Shown piece by piece: positions 31,097-39,186 of a stretch of 64,000 nt of DNA. Made by a program: the position numbers and the translations under genes. The stretch is from Nocardiopsis_B mangrovi (GTDB lineage Bacteria > Actinomycetota > Actinomycetes > Streptosporangiales > Streptosporangiaceae). The first letter of the stretch is position 1; every line of letters starts with the position of its first letter. A model generated the notes under the pieces. The model was not told the DNA's origin. It ran no database searches and saw nothing but the letters and a program-made list of their open reading frames with translations. The stretch is taken from contig NZ_JBHSFQ010000022.1 in the NCBI RefSeq assembly GCF_042653925.1, forward strand, positions 1 through 64,000. Direction: 5' to 3'.

Positions 31097-31316
31097 GGCC
31101 CTCCCCCTTCGGTCACGCGTTCACGACACGCCCGGAGCGGCACGTGATGATCCGCACGATCGTCGCGCGCGGCACGCCACGCCCCACCACATCGGGCGAT
31201 CCGTCCGGACCGCTACCGATATCACCCCCTGAATAAACCAACGCGGCTTTCATGGAGGTTTGGCGGCGACGCGGACCGGTAGTGGCGCGATACCGGGACA
31301 TGAGGAGGACGAACCA

Positions 31317-31982
31317 ATGGATGTGCGATCCGTGACCGTGGACACGGGCGACGCCGCCCTGCCCGGCGACCTCGCCATCGGTCCCGAGGCGAGCGGCGTC
31401 GTGCTCTTCGCCCACGGCAGCGGCAGCTCCCGGCACAGCCCGCGCAACAGGGCCGTCGCCGACGCGCTCAACACCACGGGCTTCGGCACCCTCCTCATCG
31501 ACCTGCTCACCGAGGAGGAGGGCGGCGACCTGACGCCCGGAGCGGGGCCGCGCTTCGACATCCCGCTGCTCACCCGCAGGCTGACGGCCACCGTCGACTG
31601 GCTCGGCGGCGACGCCGACACCGCCGGGAGCCCGATCGGCCTGTTCGGCTCCAGCACCGGCGCCGCCGCGGCCATCGGCACCGCGGCCGACCGGCCCCGC
31701 GAGGTCGGCGCCGTGGTCTGCCGGGGCGGGCGGGTCGACCTGGCGGCCGACCGCCTTCCGGAGGTGGACGCCCCCGTCCTCATGCTCGCCGGCAGCGCCG
31801 ACCCGCCGATCGTGCGGATCAGCTTCGAGGCCGTCGAACGGCTGCACGTCCCCGGGCATGTGCACCTGGTACCCGACGCGACCCACCTGTTCGAGGAACC
31901 GGGCGCCTTGGAGCAGGTCACCGGTGCCGCCATGACCTGGTTCCGCGACCACCTCGCGGCGACGCCGCCCCCCGCCGGCTGA
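31317..31982 (+). CDS. Dienelactone-hydrolase-like alpha/beta hydrolase
   Basis: 221 residues from an ATG behind a textbook TGAGGAGG. Fold marks: GVVLFAHGSGSSRHSPRNRAVADAL, nucleophile S in GLFGSSTGAAAA, acid in MLAGSADPPI, and His in PDATHLFEEPGALEQV. This group is often encoded next to, or fused with, phosphoribosyltransferase domains and is assigned to the dienelactone hydrolase family; the physiological substrate is unknown. The active site is complete, unlike the hydrolase at 28542. Its promoter is probably in the A/T-containing stretch 31215-31255. Confidence 0.85.
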   Translation: MDVRSVTVDTGDAALPGDLAIGPEASGVVLFAHGSGSSRHSPRNRAVADALNTTGFGTLLIDLLTEEEGGDLTPGAGPRFDIPLLTRRLTATVDWLGGDADTAGSPIGLFGSSTGAAAAIGTAADRPREVGAVVCRGGRVDLAADRLPEVDAPVLMLAGSADPPIVRISFEAVERLHVPGHVHLVPDATHLFEEPGALEQVTGAAMTWFRDHLAATPPPAG

Positions 31983-32439
31983 CCCGCGCCCCTCCGCTTT
32001 CCTCCCCCCTTCCACGACACACCGCCCCTCCCCTCGGCGCGCCCATGCCGGGCGCGCCGGAGCGGAGGCGCGCCTGCCGCGCGGAGGCACCGCCTGCGCG
32101 CATCGGGCCGCCATGGGGAGGTGACCGGCCCGCGGGCACACGCGGGCGCCCCGGTCGGCGATGGCGCCGCGCCGGGGCGGCGTGTGCGGGGTCACGCGGC
32201 CTCCGCGCCGCCGCACGGCCTGCGGTCGGGCGGTCGGGCGGTGGTTCACATCACCACGGATGAGAAGGGATATCGGGATGTCGCCACGAGGAGTGCGTGT
32301 TGTCGCCCCAGTGCCCCGTTCAAGGGGCCGCTCCGGTGCCTCCGCCGCTCGGCGGCCGCTGTGCCGGTCCGTGCTCTCACGGTTTCCCGTGATCGACGCG
32401 ATTCCCCGGTTCCGCTCCCCCATGTCCCAAGGAGTGCCC
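31983..32439. other. Intergenic region, 457 bp, before the Bcr/CflA gene
   Basis: GC-rich with several short GGCGCGCC-type inverted repeats at 32036-32080. An in-frame ATG at 32278 with a weak AAGGGA site would give the transporter a 54-residue Arg-rich extension, which is unlikely. No separate gene is supported. Confidence 0.4.
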
Positions 32440-33720
32440 GTGACCCCCACCGCTGTGCGCGTATGCCCTCCGGCCGCCGCGCCCGCCCCCGCGGCCCCGG
32501 CCGCGGGCCGGCGGCCGCGTCCGGCGATGGCCCTTCTGGTGTTCGTCCTCGGCATGCTCTCGGCGACGACCTCGCTGGCGACCGACCTCTATCTGCCGGC
32601 GTTCCCGCAGATCGCCGCCGACCTCGGTGCGACCGAGCCGCAGATCCAGCTCACCCTGACGGCCACGATGGTGGGCCTGGCTGTGGGCCAGCTGGTGATC
32701 GGGCCCCTCAGCGACCGCTGGGGACGGCGCGTGCCGCTGCTCATCGGCATCGCGGTCTTCGCGGCGACGTCCTTCCTGTGCATGGCGGTCACCACCGCCG
32801 AGCAGTTCACGGCCCTGCGCTTCCTCCAGGGCCTGGCCGCCGCGACCGCCGCCGTGATCTCGCGGGCCGTGGTGCGCGACACCTTCGACGGCGACTCCGC
32901 CGTGCGCCTGTACTCGCGCCTGGCGCTGCTGGTGGGGCTGGCCCCGATGCTGGGGCCGGTCCTGGGCGGCCAGCTCATGCTGATCGGCCCGTGGGAACTG
33001 CTGTTCGGCCTGCTCGGTGTGGCCGGTCTCGGCGGGGTGGCGCTGGTGTTCGTCGGCCTGCCCGAGAGCCTGCCCGCTGAGCGGCGCGCCCGGCAGGACT
33101 GGGCCGCCACAATGCGGCTGTTCGGCGTCCTGCTGCGCGATCCGCGGTTCATCGTCCCGACGCTGACGATGGCGCTCAGCTTCGCGATGACGTTCACCTA
33201 CATCTCCGCGTTCTCCTTCGTCTCGCAGGCGGAGCTCGGGGCGACGGCGCAGCAGTTCAGCATCGTCTTCGGCGTCAACACGCTCGGCATGATCCTGGGC
33301 AACCAGCTCAACGCGGCCCTGATCGGCCGGATGGACACGCCGCACCGGCTCGTCACCGGGCTGGCCGGCGCCACGGTGTCGGTGTTCGCCCTCGCGGTCC
33401 TGCACCTGTCGGGCGGCGCGACGCTCGTGACCGTGACGGCGGTGCTGTTCGTGATGATGTTCTGCACCGGGCTGATCTCGCCCAATGCCACGACGCTGGC
33501 GATCACCAGCCGTCCGGCGTCGGAGGCCGGCAGCGCGTCGGCGCTCCTGGGCACGTTGCAGTTCGCCCTCGGCGGCGTGCTGGCCGCCACCGCCGGCCTG
33601 ACCGGCACGGACCACGCCACGCTGGGCAGCATGACCCTGGTCATGGTGGTCACGGCGCTGGCGGCGGCCGCGGTGTTCATCGTGGCCGCTGTGCGGCGCG
33701 GGTCCCTCGCCGCCGTCTGA
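32440..33720 (+). CDS. Bcr/CflA-family drug efflux MFS transporter
   Basis: 426 residues from a GTG at 32440, five bases after AAGGAG. Twelve membrane segments with family marks: SATTSLATDLYLPAFPQIAADLGA, GLAVGQLVIGPLSDRWGRRVPLL, RFLQGLAAATAAVISRAVVRDTFDG, LAPMLGPVLGGQL and the late FVMMFCTGLISPNATTLAI. The motif-A Asp and motif-C Pro/Gly residues are intact, so active proton-driven efflux of drugs or dipeptide-like compounds is expected. A Pro/Ala-rich N-terminal 35 residues precede TM1. No regulator gene adjoins it. Confidence 0.92.
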   Translation: MTPTAVRVCPPAAAPAPAAPAAGRRPRPAMALLVFVLGMLSATTSLATDLYLPAFPQIAADLGATEPQIQLTLTATMVGLAVGQLVIGPLSDRWGRRVPLLIGIAVFAATSFLCMAVTTAEQFTALRFLQGLAAATAAVISRAVVRDTFDGDSAVRLYSRLALLVGLAPMLGPVLGGQLMLIGPWELLFGLLGVAGLGGVALVFVGLPESLPAERRARQDWAATMRLFGVLLRDPRFIVPTLTMALSFAMTFTYISAFSFVSQAELGATAQQFSIVFGVNTLGMILGNQLNAALIGRMDTPHRLVTGLAGATVSVFALAVLHLSGGATLVTVTAVLFVMMFCTGLISPNATTLAITSRPASEAGSASALLGTLQFALGGVLAATAGLTGTDHATLGSMTLVMVVTALAAAAVFIVAAVRRGSLAAV

Positions 33721-33731
33721 CGCCCGAACGG

Positions 33732-33766
33732 TCCGGGCGCGGGCGGGCCCGACGCCCGCCCCCGGA
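33732..33766. terminator. Two-part stem-loop between convergent genes
   Basis: TCCGGG (33732-33737) pairs with 33761-33766 and GCGGGCG (33739-33745) with 33753-33759, giving a near-continuous 13-bp stem between the transporter and the pentapeptide-repeat gene. Confidence 0.55.
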
Positions 33767-34477
33767 TCAGCGGACGACCGAGATGCCCAGGTTCGCCAGC
33801 AGCTCCCCCGCCTGGTCGGGCGAGATGCTGGCGCCGCGCAGCACCGGCGCGTCGGCCAGGTCCAGCGTCCCGATGTCGGCCCCGCGCAGATCGGCCCCGC
33901 CGAAGTCGGCGCCGCGCAGGACCGCCCCGCGCAGCCGGCTGTCGGACCACACGGTGTCGCGCAGATCGGCGCGGGAGAGGTCGGCGTCGTCGAGCCGCAG
34001 GCCGCGCAGCTCCTGGCCGCGCAGCCGCACGCCCTTGAGGCGGGCGAGCATGAGGTTGCACTGCGCCAGCGTGTAGCCGATCCCGCGGCACCCCGACAGG
34101 CTCGCGCCGGTCATCCGGCAGCCGGTGAAGGCGGTCCCGGTGAGCAGCGTCCGGTGCCACGTGGTGTTGGCGAGGTCGACCCGGGTGAAGGACGCGTCGG
34201 AGCACTCGGCTCCGGTGAAGGACGCGCCGGGAGCTCCCCCGCCCTCCCACTGCGAACCGTCGAGATCGGCGCCGTCGAAGCGCACGCTGTCGAGATTGCA
34301 GCCGGTGAACACGGCCTCGGCGAGCGAGGCGCCACGCAGGTCGGCGCCGTGGAAGTCGCAGTCGGTGAACGCCCGCGGCCGCAGAAGAGCGGGGGCGGCC
34401 AGCGCATCGCGCAGGTCGCGCCCTGACAGGTCGGCACCGCGCACCTCGCAGCCGACGGGTGGGATCTCGTATGGCAT
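33767..34477 (-). CDS. Pentapeptide-repeat protein
   Basis: 236 residues made almost entirely of A-(D/N/S)-L-x-x units (GADLSGRDLRDAL, HGADLRGASLAEAVFTGCNLDSVRFDGADLDGSQ, later DDADLSRADLRDTVW and RGADFGGADLRGADIGTLDL). They fold into a right-handed quadrilateral beta-helix. Two blocks are interrupted around residues 85-150 by less regular repeats rich in Thr/Cys. No membrane segment. Some family members (MfpA/Qnr) protect gyrase by mimicking DNA; this one lacks enough features to assign that role. The start at 34477 has no strong ribosome site. Confidence 0.92.
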   Translation of the reverse strand: MPYEIPPVGCEVRGADLSGRDLRDALAAPALLRPRAFTDCDFHGADLRGASLAEAVFTGCNLDSVRFDGADLDGSQWEGGGAPGASFTGAECSDASFTRVDLANTTWHRTLLTGTAFTGCRMTGASLSGCRGIGYTLAQCNLMLARLKGVRLRGQELRGLRLDDADLSRADLRDTVWSDSRLRGAVLRGADFGGADLRGADIGTLDLADAPVLRGASISPDQAGELLANLGISVVR

Positions 34478-34536
34478 GCGGCGAGATTAGCGGCCGCCCG
34501 CGGCATGCCCCGCCGCGGCCTACCGCGGGAGGGGCC

Positions 34537-36129
34537 TCACGCGCGCAGTTTGAGGGCGAGGAGGAGGTCCACCCGGTGGTCGAGCCGGCTGAGGTCGCGG
34601 CCGGTCAGCTCCTCGACCCGCCCGATGCGGTAGCGCAGGGTATTGACGTGCACGTGCATGGCCTGGGCGCAGCGCTGCCACGACCCGGAGTGCCGGAGGA
34701 AGCGCTCCAGGGTCTCGACCAGGTCGGAGCGGTGGTCGCGGTCGTAGTCGAGCAGCGGGCCCAGGAGCCGGTCGCGGTAGGCGGAGCGGACATCCTCGGG
34801 CACCGAGGCCAGGAGCAGGTCGTGGGTGTCGATCTCGGCGCCGGTCACGATGCCCGTCCGCCCGCCGCGCAGCTCGGCGAGGCGCCGGGCGTGGTCGGCC
34901 TCCACGGCCGCGCCCCGCAGGCCCGCGACGTCGCGGACGGTGGAGCTGACGCCGACCACCAGTCGGTGGCCGCCCAGGCCGGCCCCCAGGACCCGCGCCC
35001 CCCGGGCGAGGTCGCCGTGCAGCCGGCCCTCCGGTTCGAGGGAACCGTCGCCGGGGTCCGCCACGACCGCGACGGCGGCGGCCCCGCCGGTGACCACGGC
35101 GCCGGGCACCGCCCCCACCAGTTCGGCGGTGACCCGCCGGGCGAGATCGGGCGGGTGCGGCTGGGGCAGCAGGGCGGCGCTCACCACGACCAGGCCGGAG
35201 GCGTCCGGGCCGCCGCCCCCGTCGGCGGTGCCGGCCCCGCCGGGGCGCAACAGGGAGATCACCTCGTCGTAACGCCGCTCGGCGAGCAGGCGCGGTAGAC
35301 CTTCGGTATGCCGCGCATCGCTCAACGCCAGCTCCTCGTCGCGGCTGCGCGCCAGGACCGTGAGGGAGAGCAGCTCCGCGACCGCCTCGTGGGTCTCCTC
35401 CGACCAGGCCGTGTGGTCGCCGTCGCACACCAGCGACCACCCCGCCAGGGGGTGGAAGGCCCGCGTGCGCACCTGGAGGGCGGTGACCGTGCGCGGCGCG
35501 GCGTCGCGCACGCCGATCTGCGCGGTGCAGCGCGTGAGCGGGGCGGCGGCCAGGGCATGGGAGGCGACCAGCTCGCGGTCGGCCGCCGCGGGTTCGAGGC
35601 CGCCGGCGGCGACGGTCCGCCCGGTGCTGGAGAGCACGCAGGCGCGGATCCCCGCCGCCGCGGCGGCCGTGGCGAACACCGCGGGGAAATCGGCCCCCGC
35701 GGCGATCTGGGCCATCAGCCGCCGCTGGCGGTGCCGGTCCTCGGCGATGGCGGCGAACCGCCGCCGGTCGAGCAGGCGCAGCACCTCCTCGGTGACCGCG
35801 CCGAACGAGGTCTCGGCGGGGACCTCCAGCAACGGCAGGCCGTGCCTCTCGCACGCGTCGACGAGATCGGCGGGCACCTCGCCCAGCGCCGCGCCGGCCG
35901 CCAGGCAGGCCGCGCCCGCTTCGGCCAGCGCGCCGACGAAGGTCTCGGAGTCCTCGGGCCCCGTGCGCCACATCATTCCGGTCAGGACGAGTTCGCCGCC
36001 GCTCAGATAGCGCCCGGGGCGCAGCAGGTCGGTGGTGTAGGCGCGGCGGATGGTCCGATGCGCGCGACCGGTGCCGCCGAGGAGGCGCAGGCGCAGCCGC
36101 GGAATGGCGACCAGCTCACTGATCTGCAT
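34537..36129 (-). CDS. PucR-family regulator of the purine/Mo-hydroxylase cluster
   Basis: 530 residues. N-terminal PucR-like domain (about 1-120: SELVAIPRLRLRLLGGTGRAHRTIRRAYTTDL...), a GGDEF-like central module (about 265-400), and the C-terminal PucR helix-turn-helix around LVETLERFLRHSGSWQRCAQAMHVHVNTLRYRIGRVEELTGRDL. In Bacillus, PucR controls purine catabolism in response to allantoin-type signals. The gene is divergent from a xanthine-dehydrogenase-type operon, which fits directly. The 248-bp gap between them contains a GGCCCGG/CCGGGCC palindrome at 36277-36292 but no assignable operator. Confidence 0.92.
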   Translation of the reverse strand: MQISELVAIPRLRLRLLGGTGRAHRTIRRAYTTDLLRPGRYLSGGELVLTGMMWRTGPEDSETFVGALAEAGAACLAAGAALGEVPADLVDACERHGLPLLEVPAETSFGAVTEEVLRLLDRRRFAAIAEDRHRQRRLMAQIAAGADFPAVFATAAAAAGIRACVLSSTGRTVAAGGLEPAAADRELVASHALAAAPLTRCTAQIGVRDAAPRTVTALQVRTRAFHPLAGWSLVCDGDHTAWSEETHEAVAELLSLTVLARSRDEELALSDARHTEGLPRLLAERRYDEVISLLRPGGAGTADGGGGPDASGLVVVSAALLPQPHPPDLARRVTAELVGAVPGAVVTGGAAAVAVVADPGDGSLEPEGRLHGDLARGARVLGAGLGGHRLVVGVSSTVRDVAGLRGAAVEADHARRLAELRGGRTGIVTGAEIDTHDLLLASVPEDVRSAYRDRLLGPLLDYDRDHRSDLVETLERFLRHSGSWQRCAQAMHVHVNTLRYRIGRVEELTGRDLSRLDHRVDLLLALKLRA

Positions 36130-36377
36130 GGACGTCCTCTCGCTTCACGGGGTCCGCGGCCGACGGCTGCGCGCCCCCCTCCGCGTGGCGGAAACGTTAG
36201 CCCACGCCACCGACTTGTAGGAATGAACGAAAAGCCCGGGTCGGCGGGGTGGCCGCTTCAGGCCATCGGCGTCTGGCCCGGCGCCGGGCCCGGTGGTCTA
36301 CTGCACGTGGGGGCGGATCGCCGGTCCGCCCGTACCCGGTCGACGCGTCGGGGACACCGCGACGAACAAGGGGACGC

Positions 36378-37238
36378 ATGGACTTCTTGAGGCCATCGAC
36401 CTGGGACGACGCTCTCGCCGCCAAGAGTACGGCGCCCGACGCGGTGCCGATCATGGGCGGTACGGACGTCATGGTGGAGCTGAACTTCGACCGGCGCCGC
36501 CCGCCCGCGCTCCTCGACCTCTCCCGCATCCCCGAACTGGCGCAGTGGGGGCCCGACGGCGGCTTCCTGCGCCTGGGCGCGGGAGTCAGCTACACCACCA
36601 TCGTCACCGAGCTGAGCGGACGCTGCCCCGCCCTGGCCCGGGCGGCGCGCTCGGTCGCCTCCCCGCAGATCCGCAACCGGGGCTCGGTGGGCGGCAACCT
36701 CGGCGGGGCCTCCCCCGCCGGCGACGCCCACCCGCCGCTGCTGGCCACCGGCGCCGTCGTCGAGCTCGCGTCGGTCCGCGGCGTGCGGCGCGTCCCGGCC
36801 CGCGAGTTCTACCTCGGCCCGCGGCGCACGGCCCGCCGCGACGACGAGCTGATCGCCGCCGTGCTGCTGCCGGAGCCCGCCGGCCCGCAGCAGTTCAGCA
36901 AGATCGGCCCCCGCAACGCGATGGTCATCGCGGTCGCCTCCTTCTCCCTGGCGCTGGACGCCGCGGCGCGCACGGCCGGCACGGGGATCGGGTCGGCGGG
37001 ACCGACCCCGCTGCGGGCCCCGGAGGCGGAGCGCTTCCTGGCCGAGCGCTTCGACTGGGACGGCGGCGCACCGCCCGCAGAGGACGACGTCCGCGAGTTC
37101 GGCGAACTCGTCGCATCGGCCGCCCGCCCCATCGACGATGTGCGGGGCAGCGCCGCCTACCGCCGGCGCGCGCTGGCGGTCATGGCCCGCCGCGCACTCG
37201 CCTGGAGCGCCGCCGACTACCGGGAGCAGACGACATGA
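36378..37238 (+). CDS. Molybdenum hydroxylase FAD subunit (xanthine dehydrogenase type)
   Basis: 286 residues from an ATG after AAGGGGA. FAD-binding PCMH motifs: PIMGGTDVMVELNF and SVASPQIRNRGSVGGNLGGASPAGDAHPPLL; the CO-dehydrogenase flavoprotein C-terminal domain follows (FSKIGPRNAMVIAVASFSLAL). It passes electrons from the Fe-S subunit to NAD+ or another acceptor. It lacks the four-cysteine insertion seen in the second locus at 48259. The stop overlaps the next start (ATGA). Longer in-frame starts cover the promoter region. Confidence 0.92.
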   Translation: MDFLRPSTWDDALAAKSTAPDAVPIMGGTDVMVELNFDRRRPPALLDLSRIPELAQWGPDGGFLRLGAGVSYTTIVTELSGRCPALARAARSVASPQIRNRGSVGGNLGGASPAGDAHPPLLATGAVVELASVRGVRRVPAREFYLGPRRTARRDDELIAAVLLPEPAGPQQFSKIGPRNAMVIAVASFSLALDAAARTAGTGIGSAGPTPLRAPEAERFLAERFDWDGGAPPAEDDVREFGELVASAARPIDDVRGSAAYRRRALAVMARRALAWSAADYREQTT

Positions 37239-37780
37239 TGCGCGTGACATTCGAGGTCAACGGCGAACAGGTCACCGCCGACGACGTGTGGGCCGGAGAG
37301 AGCCTGCTGTACGTGCTGCGCGAGCGGCTGGGGCTGCCCGGCAGCAAGAACGCCTGCGAGCAGGGCGAGTGCGGGTCGTGCACGGTCTACCTCGACGGTG
37401 TGACCGCGTGCGCGTGCATGGTCGCCGCCGGCCAGTGCGAGGGCCGGTCGGTCCGCACCGTCGAAGGGCTCGCGGACAGCGGCGGGGCCGGCGGACACCG
37501 GCGGCTCAGCGCGGTCCAAGAGGTGTTCGTCGAGGCCGGAGCCGTGCAGTGCGGCTTCTGCACCCCCGGCCTGCTGGTGCAGGCCCACGACCTGATCTCC
37601 CGCACGGCCGACGCCGGCGGGACCGTGCCCGCGGAGGCGGAGATCCGCGAGGCCCTGGCCGGGAACCTGTGCCGCTGCACCGGCTACGAGAAGATCATCG
37701 ACGCGGTCCGCCTGGCCGCCGCCCGCACCGCCGCTCCCGACGCGCCCACACCCCCCGGCCGTCCGGCGGCCGCGCCGTGA
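37235..37780 (+). CDS. Molybdenum hydroxylase 2Fe-2S subunit (xanthine dehydrogenase type)
   Basis: 181 residues. The plant-ferredoxin-type cluster is NACEQGECGSCTVYLDG plus the later Cys in TACACM. The second, helical cluster domain has VQCGFCTPGLLVQ and GNLCRCTGYEKIIDAV. The first cluster motif and the second are both complete, so it can carry electrons from the Mo site to FAD. It overlaps the FAD subunit by four bases. A 30-residue Ala/Pro tail follows the last helix. Confidence 0.94.
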   Translation: MMRVTFEVNGEQVTADDVWAGESLLYVLRERLGLPGSKNACEQGECGSCTVYLDGVTACACMVAAGQCEGRSVRTVEGLADSGGAGGHRRLSAVQEVFVEAGAVQCGFCTPGLLVQAHDLISRTADAGGTVPAEAEIREALAGNLCRCTGYEKIIDAVRLAAARTAAPDAPTPPGRPAAAP

Positions 37781-37833
37781 CCCCCGCCCCTCCCCCGGCC
37801 GGCCCCGGGGACCTCCGGACGAGGAGCCGCCCG

Positions 37834-39186
37834 GTGAACGCCGTCGTCATCGAGGGAGCACACGTCGTCACCGTCGCCGGGGAGGAGTACCCGGACGGGC
37901 ACATCGTGGCCGCCGGCGGCCGCATCACCGCCGTCGGGCCGGGAGCGGCGCCGCCCACCGCCGGCGCCCGGCGGGTGGACGGGCGCGGCCGGCTGGCGAC
38001 ACCGGGCCTGGTCAACACCCACAACCACCTCTACCAGTGGGCCACGCAGGGGCTGTTCACCGACGGCACCCTGTTCGAGTGGCTGGTGGGGTCCTACGAC
38101 ATCTGGCACCGGCTCGACGCCGAGGTCGTCGCCGGCACCGCACTCGCGGGACTGGGCTGGCTCGCCCTGTCGGGCTGTACCACCGCCTCCGACCACCACT
38201 ACATCTTCCCCTCGGGGCGCGGCGACATCACCGCCGCCGAGGTCGAGGCCGCCCACCGGGTCGGTATCCGGCTGGACCTGGCCCGCGGATCGATGGACCG
38301 CGGCCGCTCCGCCGGCGGGCTGCCGCCCGACAGCGTCGTGGAGGCCACCGGGGACGCCCTCGCCGCCACCCAGGCGGCGATCGACGCCCACCACGACCCC
38401 GCGCCCGAGTCCATGACCCGCGTCGCGGTGGCCCCCTGCTCCCCGTTCTCGGTCACCCGCGAGCTGATGACCGGCGCCGCCGAGCTCGCCCGCTCCGCGG
38501 GCGTGCGCCTGCACACCCACCTCGCCGAGACCCTGGACGAGGAGGAGCGGTGCCGGGCGGAATTCGGCCGCACACCAGTGGAGTACGCCGAGGAGCTCGG
38601 CTGGCTGGGCCCCGACGTGTGGTTCGCGCACGCCGTGCACCTGTCGGACGCCGCCGTCGCCCGCATCGCCGCCACCGGGACCGGCGTCGCCCACTGCCCC
38701 TCCTCCAACGCCCGCCTGGGCGCGGGCATCTGCCCCACCACCGAGCTGCTGGCGGCGGGGGCGACCGTCGGGCTGGGCGTGGACGGCCCGGCCTCCAGCG
38801 AGCTGACCGGCCTGGCCGGGGAGATCCGCCAGGCCGTGCTGATGGCGCGCGCCCGCTCGGGCCCCCAGGCCATGAGCGCCCGGCAGGCGCTGCACATGGC
38901 CACCCTGGGCGGCGCCGGCTGCCTGGGGCGCGCCGCCGAGATCGGCTCGCTGGAGCCCGGCAAACTCGCCGACATCGCCCTCTGGCGGGTCGACGGCTAC
39001 GGCCGCGACGTGATCGCCGACCCGGTGGTCGCGCTCGCCTTCGGCCCCCCGCCCCCGCTGGACCTGCTGCTCGTCGGCGGCGCGCCCGTCGTCGAGAACG
39101 GCGAGCTGCGCACCGTCCCCGCCGACGAGGCGGCCCGCGCGGGCCGCGCCGCCCGCGCCCGACTCCTCCAGGAGGCGAACCGCTGA
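37834..39186 (+). CDS. 8-oxoguanine/guanine-type deaminase (Atz/Trz amidohydrolase)
   Basis: 450 residues from GTG 37834, behind GGAG; GTG at 37777 overlapping the previous stop would add 19 Pro-rich residues. TIM-barrel amidohydrolase with metal ligands in LVNTHNHLYQWATQ, HTHLAET (His and Glu), WFAHAVH and GLGVDGPASSE. The NTHNHLYQ form and its place inside a xanthine dehydrogenase operon match 8-oxoguanine deaminases, which convert 8-oxoguanine to urate. Guanine or another aminopurine is the alternative substrate. The product would feed the Mo-enzyme or uricolysis, so the operon is a purine salvage/catabolism unit. Confidence 0.87.
   Translation: MNAVVIEGAHVVTVAGEEYPDGHIVAAGGRITAVGPGAAPPTAGARRVDGRGRLATPGLVNTHNHLYQWATQGLFTDGTLFEWLVGSYDIWHRLDAEVVAGTALAGLGWLALSGCTTASDHHYIFPSGRGDITAAEVEAAHRVGIRLDLARGSMDRGRSAGGLPPDSVVEATGDALAATQAAIDAHHDPAPESMTRVAVAPCSPFSVTRELMTGAAELARSAGVRLHTHLAETLDEEERCRAEFGRTPVEYAEELGWLGPDVWFAHAVHLSDAAVARIAATGTGVAHCPSSNARLGAGICPTTELLAAGATVGLGVDGPASSELTGLAGEIRQAVLMARARSGPQAMSARQALHMATLGGAGCLGRAAEIGSLEPGKLADIALWRVDGYGRDVIADPVVALAFGPPPPLDLLLVGGAPVVENGELRTVPADEAARAGRAARARLLQEANR

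Noticed and set aside
32278..32439. Longer start for the Bcr/CflA transporter
   Set aside because: It would add an Arg-rich 54-residue leader to a family that starts close to TM1, and a better ribosome site serves GTG 32440.
36293..37780. 495-residue fusion reading into the 2Fe-2S subunit
   Set aside because: The first 314 residues are an out-of-frame reading of the FAD subunit gene; the start at 37235 overlaps its stop as in other such operons.
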